Shown here: in pieces, positions 54,460 to 62,211 of the stretch | Layout: every line of letters starts with the position of its first letter | Numbering within the stretch: the first letter of the stretch is position 1 | Assembly (NCBI RefSeq): GCF_011516765.1 | Contig: NZ_JAAABN010000006.1 | Coordinates: forward strand, 1-64,000 | From: Acetobacter sicerae | Lineage (GTDB): Bacteria; Pseudomonadota; Alphaproteobacteria; Acetobacterales; Acetobacteraceae | DNA length: 64,000 bases | Reading direction: 5' to 3' | The notes under the pieces: generated by a model | The model's database searches: none | Told to the model about the DNA's origin: nothing | The model's input: only the letters and a program-made list of their open reading frames with translations | Program-made: the position numbers and the translations under genes

Positions 54460-55140
54460 ATGAGTTCGACCATTACCCTGACCGCCGCTGATGGCCATGA
54501 ATTTTCAGCCTGGCAAACCGGAGCGCAGGACGCGCCATATGCCCTGATTGTCGTGCAGGAAATTTTCGGCGTGAACCATAATATCCGGCATGTGGCGGAC
54601 GAATTCGCCGCAGCCGGTTTCTCGGTGCTCGCTCCAGCTGTTTTCGACCGTGCGCAACGGAACGTCGAGCTGGGCTACAGCCCTGAAGACGTTCAGAAAG
54701 GCCTCCGCCTGCGGAGTGAAATCCCGCTCACCGATACGCTCGCCGATCTTGAAGCCTGCGTGAAGCACTTCAGGCATCACGCCCCCCACCGCAAGGTCGG
54801 CATCATCGGCTACTGCTGGGGCGGCACACTGGCGTGGGACGCCGCAACCCACACGCATGATCTGGGGGCGGCTGTGAGCTGGTATGGTGGCGGCATCGCA
54901 GCCCACAAGGACGCCACGCCTCACTGCCCGGTGCAGCTACATTTCGGCGTCGAAGACACGTCCATTCCACATCAGGACGTAAAAACCATCCGGGAGACGC
55001 ATCCGGAGGTCGAGCTATACGTTTACGATGACGCAGGACATGGTTTTGGAAACAGGGACCGCTCCAGCTTCAATGCCGAGGCCAATCGTCTGGCGTGGGA
55101 ACGCAGCGTCGAATTCCTGAAAGCCAACCTGCACACATGA
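54460..55140 (+). CDS. Dienelactone hydrolase family protein
   Basis: A 226-aa alpha/beta hydrolase. It has VVQEIFGVNHNIRHVADEFAAAGF near the start, the nucleophile motif GYCWGG with cysteine in place of serine, and DAGHGFG with the catalytic histidine; this fits dienelactone hydrolase (carboxymethylenebutenolidase-like). No aromatic-degradation genes are near, so the real substrate is unknown. GAGAGGA lies upstream of the ATG. A small membrane protein gene follows. Confidence 0.88.
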   Translation: MSSTITLTAADGHEFSAWQTGAQDAPYALIVVQEIFGVNHNIRHVADEFAAAGFSVLAPAVFDRAQRNVELGYSPEDVQKGLRLRSEIPLTDTLADLEACVKHFRHHAPHRKVGIIGYCWGGTLAWDAATHTHDLGAAVSWYGGGIAAHKDATPHCPVQLHFGVEDTSIPHQDVKTIRETHPEVELYVYDDAGHGFGNRDRSSFNAEANRLAWERSVEFLKANLHT

Positions 55141-55180
55141 GCGGCCAAAAGGCCGCACAATCCGCATGGAGGACAAGCTC

Positions 55181-55381
55181 ATGCAAGGAATGACACCGGA
55201 TTTTCAAAAACGACAGATGCCTGCCGCCAGCCTGATCATAGCGGCGAGTGTCGCTGCGACAGGTCTGCTGGTCACACTCGTCAGCAAGGCGATGGGAAAC
55301 AGGAAGGCCGCTTCCACACCTCCTGCCAACGCGCCTGTGCCTGAAGCGCCTCCGGCTGCAACACCGAAACCGGCAGCCTGA
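55181..55381 (+). CDS. Small single-pass membrane protein with Pro/Ala tail
   Basis: A 66-aa protein: a short polar start, a membrane helix (MPAASLIIAASVAATGLLVTLV, about residues 13-34) and a Pro/Ala-rich tail ending PPAATPKPAA. The ATG at 55181 is chosen because GGAGGA lies 7 bp before it; a weaker ATG is at 55166. Function unknown. It is 40 bp after the hydrolase gene with a small GCGGCC-GGCCGC hairpin between. Confidence 0.6.
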   Translation: MQGMTPDFQKRQMPAASLIIAASVAATGLLVTLVSKAMGNRKAASTPPANAPVPEAPPAATPKPAA

Positions 55382-55413
55382 TCAGAGGTTGGGAAAAGAC
55401 CCGTCCTGAGAAT

Positions 55414-55440
55414 GGGGAGAGGTGATACTCGCCTCTCCCC
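55414..55440. terminator. Hairpin between convergent small membrane protein and ppk2 genes
   Basis: GGGGAGAGG (55414-55422) pairs with CCTCTCCCC (55432-55440), 9 bp with a 9-nt loop, in the gap between the convergent stops. Confidence 0.7.
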
Positions 55441-55449
55441 TGCTCATAT

Positions 55450-56373
55450 TCAGTAAACTTCTGGTACGATCAGTGATTCAGGCGTCGGCTGACGCTCATA
55501 ATCGGGGTGATATGTGCGTGGCGGCAGTTCAACCAGTGGACGTTCCACCGTTTCATACGGAACCTGTGACAGCAGGTGATTGATGCAGTTCAGGCGGGCT
55601 TTTTTCTTGTCCACGGCCTGCACCACCCACCAGGGAGCCTCTTCAATGCTTGACCGCTCAAGCATCTCTTCCTTCGCACGAGTATAATTTTCCCACCGGA
55701 TGCGGCTCTGCAGATCCATCGGGCTGAGTTTCCACTGCTTCAGCGGGTCCTCGATGCGGGCGCGGAAACGGCGTTCCTGCTCATCATCCGTGATGGAGAA
55801 CCAGTATTTCACAAGCTTGATGCCGCTTCTGACCAGCATGCGCTCAAACTCTGGGACAGAGCGGTAGAACTCTTCATACTGGTCGTCAGTGCAGAAGCCC
55901 ATGACACGCTCGACGCCCGCCCGGTTATACCAGCTTCGGTCGAACAGAACGATTTCACCGGCGGACGGCAGATGGCTGACATAGCGCTGGAAATACCACT
56001 GCGTGCGCTCACGCTCCGTCGGCGCTGACAGGGCGGCCACACGGCAGATGCGAGGATTCAGGCGCTGGGTGATGCGCTTGATGGCTCCACCTTTGCCTGC
56101 GGAGTCACGTCCTTCAAACAGCACCACAAGACGGTAGCCGGTTTCCTGCACCCAATCCTGCAATTTGACGAGTTCACCCTGCATACGCAGAAGTTCACGG
56201 AAATAGGTCCGACGGAAAGAACCGCCTTCTACAGCCTCTCCCTCAAAACGCCGGTCGTCGAGTTCAAGCTCGAATTCTTCATCAATATCGTCGAGAATTT
56301 CCTCGCGTGTGCGAAGCCGTTCTTCCATCGCAGACAAGTCTGTCCGTTCTTCGCTCACCACATTCTCTCCCAT
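55450..56373 (-). CDS. ppk2: Polyphosphate kinase 2 (PPK2 family)
   Basis: A 307-aa kinase that moves phosphate between polyphosphate and nucleoside phosphates. It has VVLFEGRDSAGKGGAIKRI (Walker A), the lid region ALSAPTERERTQWYFQRYVSHLP, and Walker B DRSWYNRAGVERVMGFC. Then FSITDDEQERRFRARIEDPLKQWKLSPMDLQSR, as in PPK2. This length fits the one-domain form. The start is uncertain between 56391 and 56373. It lies downstream of the phosphate transporter and porin on the same strand. Confidence 0.92.
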   Translation of the reverse strand: MGENVVSEERTDLSAMEERLRTREEILDDIDEEFELELDDRRFEGEAVEGGSFRRTYFRELLRMQGELVKLQDWVQETGYRLVVLFEGRDSAGKGGAIKRITQRLNPRICRVAALSAPTERERTQWYFQRYVSHLPSAGEIVLFDRSWYNRAGVERVMGFCTDDQYEEFYRSVPEFERMLVRSGIKLVKYWFSITDDEQERRFRARIEDPLKQWKLSPMDLQSRIRWENYTRAKEEMLERSSIEEAPWWVVQAVDKKKARLNCINHLLSQVPYETVERPLVELPPRTYHPDYERQPTPESLIVPEVY

Positions 56374-56496
56374 CCTGCCATCGGATATCACGACCGTTAT
56401 CCGAAAAATTTCTTGAGTCCGATGTGGCAGAAATTCTCTTTCCGGTCATGATACATCGAGCGGATATCAGGAGATTTCATATAAAATACATAAAGA

Positions 56497-57954
56497 TCAG
56501 AAACTCGTCGTCACGTTGAGACCAAACACCGCCGCATCGCCCACACGCCGACCGGTCGATGTATTGAGTATTCCTCCGCCAACATGGTGGATATATTGAA
56601 AATCTGGCTGCACAACGACGCCATTCCAGACAGGCGCCTGCCAGGTCAGTTCGATATGATGCTCCGTACGAAGCGGAAGAACGTCATCCGCGCCGCTCTC
56701 CAGACTGTCGCGATTGAAGTTCCAGGCCCGGCTGCCCGCACTGCTCATCCCCCATCCCAGCCCCAGCACGTCATCGGGACGCCAGGGCACGATGCCATGG
56801 AATGTAAAACCGACCTGTACGCCGAAAGACAGACTGTTCTGTTTTCCCCCCGTTCCCATGATGCGCGCAAAGACACTGGCGGCCTTCGGATCGTCACCGT
56901 CAGGATTCCAGAACGTCTGATCGACAATGCCGTAAATCATCCAGTTGCCGTGATGCATCAGAGGCTGGCCGTTTGAATCGCTCGCCGCCAGAAGATGACC
57001 CTGCGTATCATAACGACGATCGGGAAAGGCTCCACTGTCATAGAATCCACCCAGTTTCCACACGCCCGGCAGTGCACCGGACGGCGCATCACTCAACACA
57101 GCGGCATCGACAGAAACATCCACCTCCGCCATCGCAAGAACACCGGTCGAGAGACTGAATCGTGTGCCGGTGGGATTCATATCCAACACGGAACGCTCAC
57201 TGAAGAATGCTCCCCCTGTCGGATTGTCATCCATGACACCGACAAGAATACTGACCGGATAGGTCGGAATGATTCTGGCCCGGACACCCGGAACCGAGAG
57301 CGGCCAGGATGGTCCTCCGCCATACAGATTGGCCGACGGCACGCCCGGCCAGCCAAAATCCGCGTTCAGGAAGAGTGACGCGTTATCACTGACAAGGAAT
57401 TCCGTATCCGGGTCGATGGCCCCCAAACGGATGTCGAGCCTGTTGTTCCAGAAGCCCTGACCATACCAGAGCTCGAACAGACGGGTATTCCGGCCACCGG
57501 CGTCATAGCCGCTCAGTGTATTGATTGCCCCGACGCGATCTTCTGTCGCCGAACGTCCTCGCAACTGGATGGCGCTGATATTGAAGAGCCCGTCATGCCA
57601 GCCGAACAAGGGCGCTGTATCGATATTGAGGGTGACGATCGTCGCACCGTCGTACGTCGCGCCGCGTGACATCCCACCAGACGCCACGCCCCACAATTCC
57701 TCAACGTCCTGAAGATGCAGACGGATGCCATGCGCCTTAAGGCGTGAGCGAAAACCGGCAGGATCCCCCAGCAGAGTGGTGTCCCATCCCTGCGGTGTGC
57801 TGTCCGGAGCTGTGCTTGGAAAGGGAAGCGGCACACCGGACGGAAGAACGTCGGTAACCGGAGGATTGTCCGCTGCCTGTGCCGGAGCCGCCATGGGGAG
57901 AAAACCTCCCAGCAAGACGGCTCCGATGAGACGGGACAGAATGTCCCGTTTCAT
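56497..57954 (-). CDS. OprB-family outer membrane porin
   Basis: A 485-aa porin with a signal peptide (ILSRLIGAVLLGGFLPMAAPAQA, about residues 5-27) and the OprB pattern: an early VEELWGVASGG, ELWYGQGFWNNRLDIRLGAIDPDTEF, DFGWPGVPSANL and a final strand ending in Phe. OprB channels are usually for sugars, but this one lies 5 bp after the phosphate transporter gene, so it may serve phosphate or polyphosphate entry. The ATG at 57954 gives the proper signal peptide. Confidence 0.87.
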   Translation of the reverse strand: MKRDILSRLIGAVLLGGFLPMAAPAQAADNPPVTDVLPSGVPLPFPSTAPDSTPQGWDTTLLGDPAGFRSRLKAHGIRLHLQDVEELWGVASGGMSRGATYDGATIVTLNIDTAPLFGWHDGLFNISAIQLRGRSATEDRVGAINTLSGYDAGGRNTRLFELWYGQGFWNNRLDIRLGAIDPDTEFLVSDNASLFLNADFGWPGVPSANLYGGGPSWPLSVPGVRARIIPTYPVSILVGVMDDNPTGGAFFSERSVLDMNPTGTRFSLSTGVLAMAEVDVSVDAAVLSDAPSGALPGVWKLGGFYDSGAFPDRRYDTQGHLLAASDSNGQPLMHHGNWMIYGIVDQTFWNPDGDDPKAASVFARIMGTGGKQNSLSFGVQVGFTFHGIVPWRPDDVLGLGWGMSSAGSRAWNFNRDSLESGADDVLPLRTEHHIELTWQAPVWNGVVVQPDFQYIHHVGGGILNTSTGRRVGDAAVFGLNVTTSF

Positions 57955-57959
57955 ACCAA

Positions 57960-59573
57960 TCAGAAAACCTGACGCAGCAGGATGTAGAGCACGCCACTGA
58001 TCATCATGGCTGCCGGCAGGGTGATGACCCATGCAAGAGCCATTGTTCTGAGAGTGGACCACTGAAGACCTGAACCATTGGCTGCCATTGTTCCGGCAAC
58101 ACCACCGGAAAGAATGTGAGTTGTGGACACCGGCATACCATACCCCTCGGCAAGCCCAATCGTGCCCATGGCCACGATTTCGGCAGCAGCGCCCTGAGCA
58201 TAGGTCAGATGCGTCTTGCCGATTTTCTCACCAACCGTGATGACAATACGCTTCCAGCCGACCATGGTTCCGAGACCGAGAGCCACGGCGACAGCGATCT
58301 TCACCCAGATCGGGATGAAGCGTGTGCCGTCATTCAGCGCCTGCATGAACTTCTTGAGGCGGCCATTCTCATCCGTGGTGAACGTATCGCCGCCCTTCAT
58401 GGTGCGGATGGCGTCAGAGGTCAGATACATGTCCGTACGGACGTTGGAGACGGAAGCTGATGGCATGCTGCGCAGCGAGCCGTAGCTTTTGACTGCGTTG
58501 GAAACGGAGTCGGACAGAACGGCAAGCGCTGACCAGACCTGGGGGCCTGTAACATTGCGGCTGCTCAGAGCGTCACTCACGATATGGCGGGCTTCTTCAA
58601 CACCCGGAGCCGACGAGCCCGGAGCAGCATGTGCACGGAAGGCCTCGGCGGCATAATCGGCGGACTGCACGAAGCCCGGCGTCATGCTGTCAGGCATCGC
58701 ACGGTTGAGCGCATAGGCCGTAGGAGCCGCACCGATGAGGATCAGCATGATCAGGCCCATGCCTTTCTGACCATCGTTGCCACCATGGAAGAAGGACACA
58801 CCTGTGCAGGTGCCGATCAGCAGGCCACGGATCCACCACGGCGGCGGCTGGTCGCCCTTGGGAGCTTCATAAAGCTTGCGGTTGCGGATGACGACTTTCA
58901 TCAGGATCAGCAGGGCGGCCGACAGTGCGAAGCCGCAGATCGGGCTGAACAGCAGGGACTTGAACACCTTGGTGACCTGCACCCAGTCCACACCCTGCGT
59001 GGCGATGCCGTGCGGGGCCATGAGCTGGTTGGCGATGCCGACGCCCATGATGGAACCAATCAGGGCATGGGAGGAGGAATTGGGGATGCCCATCGCCCAT
59101 GTCGCCAGATTCCAGATGATCGCAGCGAGCAGAAGAGCGAAGATCATGGCGTGACCTGCGCCACTTCCGACCTGAAGGATCAGTTCGACAGGAAGCAGGG
59201 AGACGATGCTGTAGGCGACTGCGCCGGAAGAGACGAGAACACCGAGCAGGTTCCACATGCCTGACCAGACAACGGCGACCAGAGGCGGCAGACTGTTGGT
59301 GTAAATGACCGTGGCCACGGCGTTGGCCGTATCATGGAATCCGTTGACGAATTCAAACCCGAGCGCGATGAGAAGAGCAAGGCCCAGAAGAACGAAGGCG
59401 CCTATGGCCACGCCTTGGCCATCTGCGGCATGAAGGTCTGATAGAACGCTGTATCCCACGAACCCCAAGGCAACGAAAACAATACCCAGAAAGAACATCC
59501 GGAAAGCGGGATGTTCTCCTCCCCGCATATCCGGCCGCCCTGTGGGCATGGCATCGGCTGTTGTGTCTGACAT
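57960..59573 (-). CDS. Inorganic phosphate transporter of the Pit family
   Basis: A 537-aa low-affinity phosphate:proton symporter with about 10 membrane helices. The Pit signatures are GFEFVNGFHDTANAVATVIYT and the later GLAEGYGMPVSTTHILSGGVAGTMAA, with NSSSHALIGSIMGVGIANQL; a soluble loop (about 310-430) separates the halves. The ATG at 59573 is chosen; an earlier in-frame start would add 57 polar residues. A PHO-box-like site lies about 63 bp upstream. The oprB gene follows after 5 bp. Confidence 0.93.
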   Translation of the reverse strand: MSDTTADAMPTGRPDMRGGEHPAFRMFFLGIVFVALGFVGYSVLSDLHAADGQGVAIGAFVLLGLALLIALGFEFVNGFHDTANAVATVIYTNSLPPLVAVVWSGMWNLLGVLVSSGAVAYSIVSLLPVELILQVGSGAGHAMIFALLLAAIIWNLATWAMGIPNSSSHALIGSIMGVGIANQLMAPHGIATQGVDWVQVTKVFKSLLFSPICGFALSAALLILMKVVIRNRKLYEAPKGDQPPPWWIRGLLIGTCTGVSFFHGGNDGQKGMGLIMLILIGAAPTAYALNRAMPDSMTPGFVQSADYAAEAFRAHAAPGSSAPGVEEARHIVSDALSSRNVTGPQVWSALAVLSDSVSNAVKSYGSLRSMPSASVSNVRTDMYLTSDAIRTMKGGDTFTTDENGRLKKFMQALNDGTRFIPIWVKIAVAVALGLGTMVGWKRIVITVGEKIGKTHLTYAQGAAAEIVAMGTIGLAEGYGMPVSTTHILSGGVAGTMAANGSGLQWSTLRTMALAWVITLPAAMMISGVLYILLRQVF

Positions 59574-59635
59574 GTATTTACCACTCAGTAAGGAAGACTG
59601 GAGCCCTTCTAACCAACCCGTCCCCGAAAGCCTGA

Positions 59636-59653
59636 GTGATAGTTTTGTGACAT
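59636..59653 (-). promoter_or_regulatory. PHO-box-like site upstream of pit
   Basis: On the minus strand ATGTCAC-AAAA-CTATCAC matches the two-half PhoB site (CTGTCAT-AAAA-CTGTCAT) at about 15 of 18 positions. It lies 63 bp before the pit start and points to PhoB control by phosphate limitation. Confidence 0.62.
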
Positions 59654-59693
59654 GCCCGATCGTTGCGCTTCTGAAATCTGCTGAAAGTGTCTC

Positions 59694-60530
59694 ATGCGAC
59701 TGATTTTGCACACTCTTCACATCTACCCCGTGAAAAGCCTGCACGGTCTTTCAATGAGGGAACTTTTGCTCTGTCCGTGGGGTCCGGAAAACGACCGACG
59801 CTGGATGATCGTTGATCATGCTGGACAATTCATCACCCAGCGCAAATATCCGGTAATGGCGACACTGCACGTCTCGGTCACGACGGAGGGGCTGCGCCTT
59901 GCCCAAAACGACAGACCTGATCTGGTGGTGAAACGCCCGACTGACCTGACACACTCTGTCATGGTCACGGTATGGAAAGATACAGTTCAGGCGCTTGATG
60001 CGGGCGATGAAGCCGCACAATGGACGTCAGATGCAATCGGCCAGCCCTGTCGTCTGGTTTACATGCCCCGGCCAGAAAGCGACCGTCCCCGCCAGCTGGA
60101 TGAACGCGCCTTTACAAACTCGTTCTCCGACGGTTTCCCGCTTCTGATCACGACGCTTGCTTCGCTGGATGATCTGAACAACCGTCTGGCTGCACCTGTT
60201 CCGATGGATCGTTTTCGTCCCAATCTTGTCGTGTCCGGCGCTGAAGCGTGGGAAGAAGACAGTTGGGCGCGGATACGGATTGGCGGCACGGAACTCAGTC
60301 TGGTGAAACCCTGCTCACGCTGCGTCATGACAACCGTGGATCAGGACACGGGCATCATTCCTGACCGAAAAGAGCCTTTGGCCACTCTGGCACGTTTCAG
60401 AAAACAGGAAGGTGGCGTGATGTTCGGCCAGAATGCGCTGGTCGAACAATCGGGTAGGGTTACGGCGGGTGATGAGGTAGAGATTCTGGAATTTCAGCCA
60501 TCGGGCGCCGAGTTTTCAGGCTCTTTGTAA
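59694..60530 (+). CDS. MOSC-domain protein (YcbX-like)
   Basis: A 278-aa protein with an N-terminal MOSC_N domain (IYPVKSLHGLSMRELLLCPWGPENDRRWMIVD) and a C-terminal MOSC domain with RFRPNLVVSGAEAWEEDSW, the cysteine motif CSRCVMTTVD and GQNALVEQSGRV. Family members handle molybdenum cofactor-linked reductions such as N-hydroxylated compounds. It carries no ferredoxin domain. It is divergent from the pit operon and followed by a hairpin. Confidence 0.88.
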   Translation: MRLILHTLHIYPVKSLHGLSMRELLLCPWGPENDRRWMIVDHAGQFITQRKYPVMATLHVSVTTEGLRLAQNDRPDLVVKRPTDLTHSVMVTVWKDTVQALDAGDEAAQWTSDAIGQPCRLVYMPRPESDRPRQLDERAFTNSFSDGFPLLITTLASLDDLNNRLAAPVPMDRFRPNLVVSGAEAWEEDSWARIRIGGTELSLVKPCSRCVMTTVDQDTGIIPDRKEPLATLARFRKQEGGVMFGQNALVEQSGRVTAGDEVEILEFQPSGAEFSGSL

Positions 60531-60584
60531 TGGCGTGCTGAATCGCAGACTGCGACGCTCTTTCACACGACTTCGCCCCGATCC

Positions 60585-60609
60585 GTCAAAGGGACACGGT
60601 CCCTTTGAC
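60585..60609 (+). terminator. Hairpin after the MOSC gene
   Basis: GTCAAAGGGAC (60585-60595) pairs perfectly with GTCCCTTTGAC (60599-60609) with a 3-nt loop, 55 bp after the stop; a T-rich TTAGTTTTATTT follows. Confidence 0.75.
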
Positions 60610-60642
60610 CCCGGTTAGTTTTATTTCATCTGAATCAAAAAA

Positions 60643-60676
60643 GAAGCTTTTGGTGAAGCTGTTTTCAAAAAGCTTC
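60643..60676 (-). terminator. Rho-independent terminator of trpE
   Basis: GAAGCTTTT (60643-60651) pairs with AAAAGCTTC (60668-60676); on the minus strand a run of six T follows, 12 bp after the trpE stop. Confidence 0.85.
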
Positions 60677-60687
60677 AAAAATGCCCC

Positions 60688-62211
60688 TCAGTTACGTGTC
60701 GCCATCCGGACAGCATCTTCCGCCGCACGGAACAGCGCCCTCGCCTTGTGCTTTGTTTCCGCACATTCCAGCGATGGCACGCTGTCAGCCACGACACCAC
60801 ATCCCGCCTGCACGTACATCATGCCATCTTTCACAACCGCCATGCGCAGACCGATGCAGGTGTCCATGTCGCCACCCGCACCAAAGTACCCGATGCATCC
60901 GGCATAGGTCGCACGTCGGGTCCGCTCCACCTCGTCGATGATCTCCATGGCGCGTATCTTGGGCGCACCTGTCAGCGTGCCAGCCGGGAAAGCGGCGACA
61001 AGAGCGTCGAGCGCATCAAGTTCCGGCTTGAGCATTCCCTCGACGTTCGAGGAAATATGCATGACATGGCTGAAACGTTCGATGATGAACTTCTCCGTCA
61101 CCTTCACCGAGCCGGTGATGCTGACACGACCGACATCGTTACGACCGAGATCAATCAGCATCAGATGCTCGGCGCGCTCCTTCTCGTCAGCCAGAAGTTC
61201 TTCCTCAAGACGCTTGTCCTCTTCCGCATCCGCGCCACGCGGACGGGTTCCGGCCAGCGGACGCACCGTCATCTTGCCGTCACGCAGACGCACAAGGATT
61301 TCCGGAGACGACCCGACGAGAGAGAAACCGCCGAGGTTCAGATGGAACAGGAACGGCGCGGGATTGATCCGACGCAGCGAGCGATAGAGCGCAAGTGAGG
61401 ACAGACCGAATGGCGTCGAGAAACGCTGGCTCGGGACGACCTGAAATGCATCTCCTGCGGCGATATAGTCCTGAATACGCCGGACCACATCTTCGAATTC
61501 CGTCTCCGTGTAGGTAGAACGCGGCGGCTCAAGCGCCTCAACCATCGGCTCCTGCGGTACGGTCAGCGGTGCGGCAAGACAGGCCTGCGCCTCGTGGATC
61601 AGTTTGCGGGCGCGATCAAAGGCCGCATCCGGATGATCGTCGGCGCGAGGCCGGATGGGCGCAGCAAGGATCAGTTCATCCGTGACCGTATCAAAAATCG
61701 CGAACAGGCCCGGACGCATGAGGATGGCTTCGGGCAGGCCGAGATCATCCACCGGCGCATTGGGCAGATGCTCCATCTGGCGCACCATGTCATAGCCGAG
61801 ATAGCCGAAAACCCCTGCCGTCATCGGAGGCAGACTGTCATCGAGTTGCAGGCGGCTTTCGTTGATCAGCTTGCGCAGACTGTCCAGAGGCGCTTCGGCA
61901 ACCGGCTCATACGCGTCGGCATCGGTCATCGCATTCCGGTTGATCGACGCCTTGCCATCATGACAGCGCCACAACAGATCCGGCTTCAGGGCGATGACGG
62001 AATAACGGCCCCGGCTTGCGCCGCCTTCGACGGATTCCAGCAGCAGCGTATTGCGTCCGTCCGCGCCATACATGGCCGCAAGGCGCATATAAGCGGCGAC
62101 CGGTGTCAGCAGGTCGGCCGCATCGACAGCGAAAACGACGCTGCTTTCACCACGCGCCCAGGCTGTTTCACAGGCCGAGCGGGAGGGAGAATCAAGAGTG
62201 GCGAGCCGCAT
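60688..62211 (-). CDS. trpE: Anthranilate synthase component I
   Basis: A 507-aa enzyme that makes anthranilate from chorismate in tryptophan synthesis. The tryptophan feedback site is LLESVEGG near residue 57, and the chorismate domain has QVVPSQRFSTPFG, PEILVRLRDGKMTVRPLAGTRPRG, DLGRNDVGRVS, and AFPAGTLTGAPKIRAMEIIDE. The C-terminus QAGCGVVADSVP is typical. ATG at 62211 touches the stop of the upstream chaperone gene; a GTG one codon earlier is possible. No trpG is in the window. Confidence 0.95.
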   Translation of the reverse strand: MRLATLDSPSRSACETAWARGESSVVFAVDAADLLTPVAAYMRLAAMYGADGRNTLLLESVEGGASRGRYSVIALKPDLLWRCHDGKASINRNAMTDADAYEPVAEAPLDSLRKLINESRLQLDDSLPPMTAGVFGYLGYDMVRQMEHLPNAPVDDLGLPEAILMRPGLFAIFDTVTDELILAAPIRPRADDHPDAAFDRARKLIHEAQACLAAPLTVPQEPMVEALEPPRSTYTETEFEDVVRRIQDYIAAGDAFQVVPSQRFSTPFGLSSLALYRSLRRINPAPFLFHLNLGGFSLVGSSPEILVRLRDGKMTVRPLAGTRPRGADAEEDKRLEEELLADEKERAEHLMLIDLGRNDVGRVSITGSVKVTEKFIIERFSHVMHISSNVEGMLKPELDALDALVAAFPAGTLTGAPKIRAMEIIDEVERTRRATYAGCIGYFGAGGDMDTCIGLRMAVVKDGMMYVQAGCGVVADSVPSLECAETKHKARALFRAAEDAVRMATRN

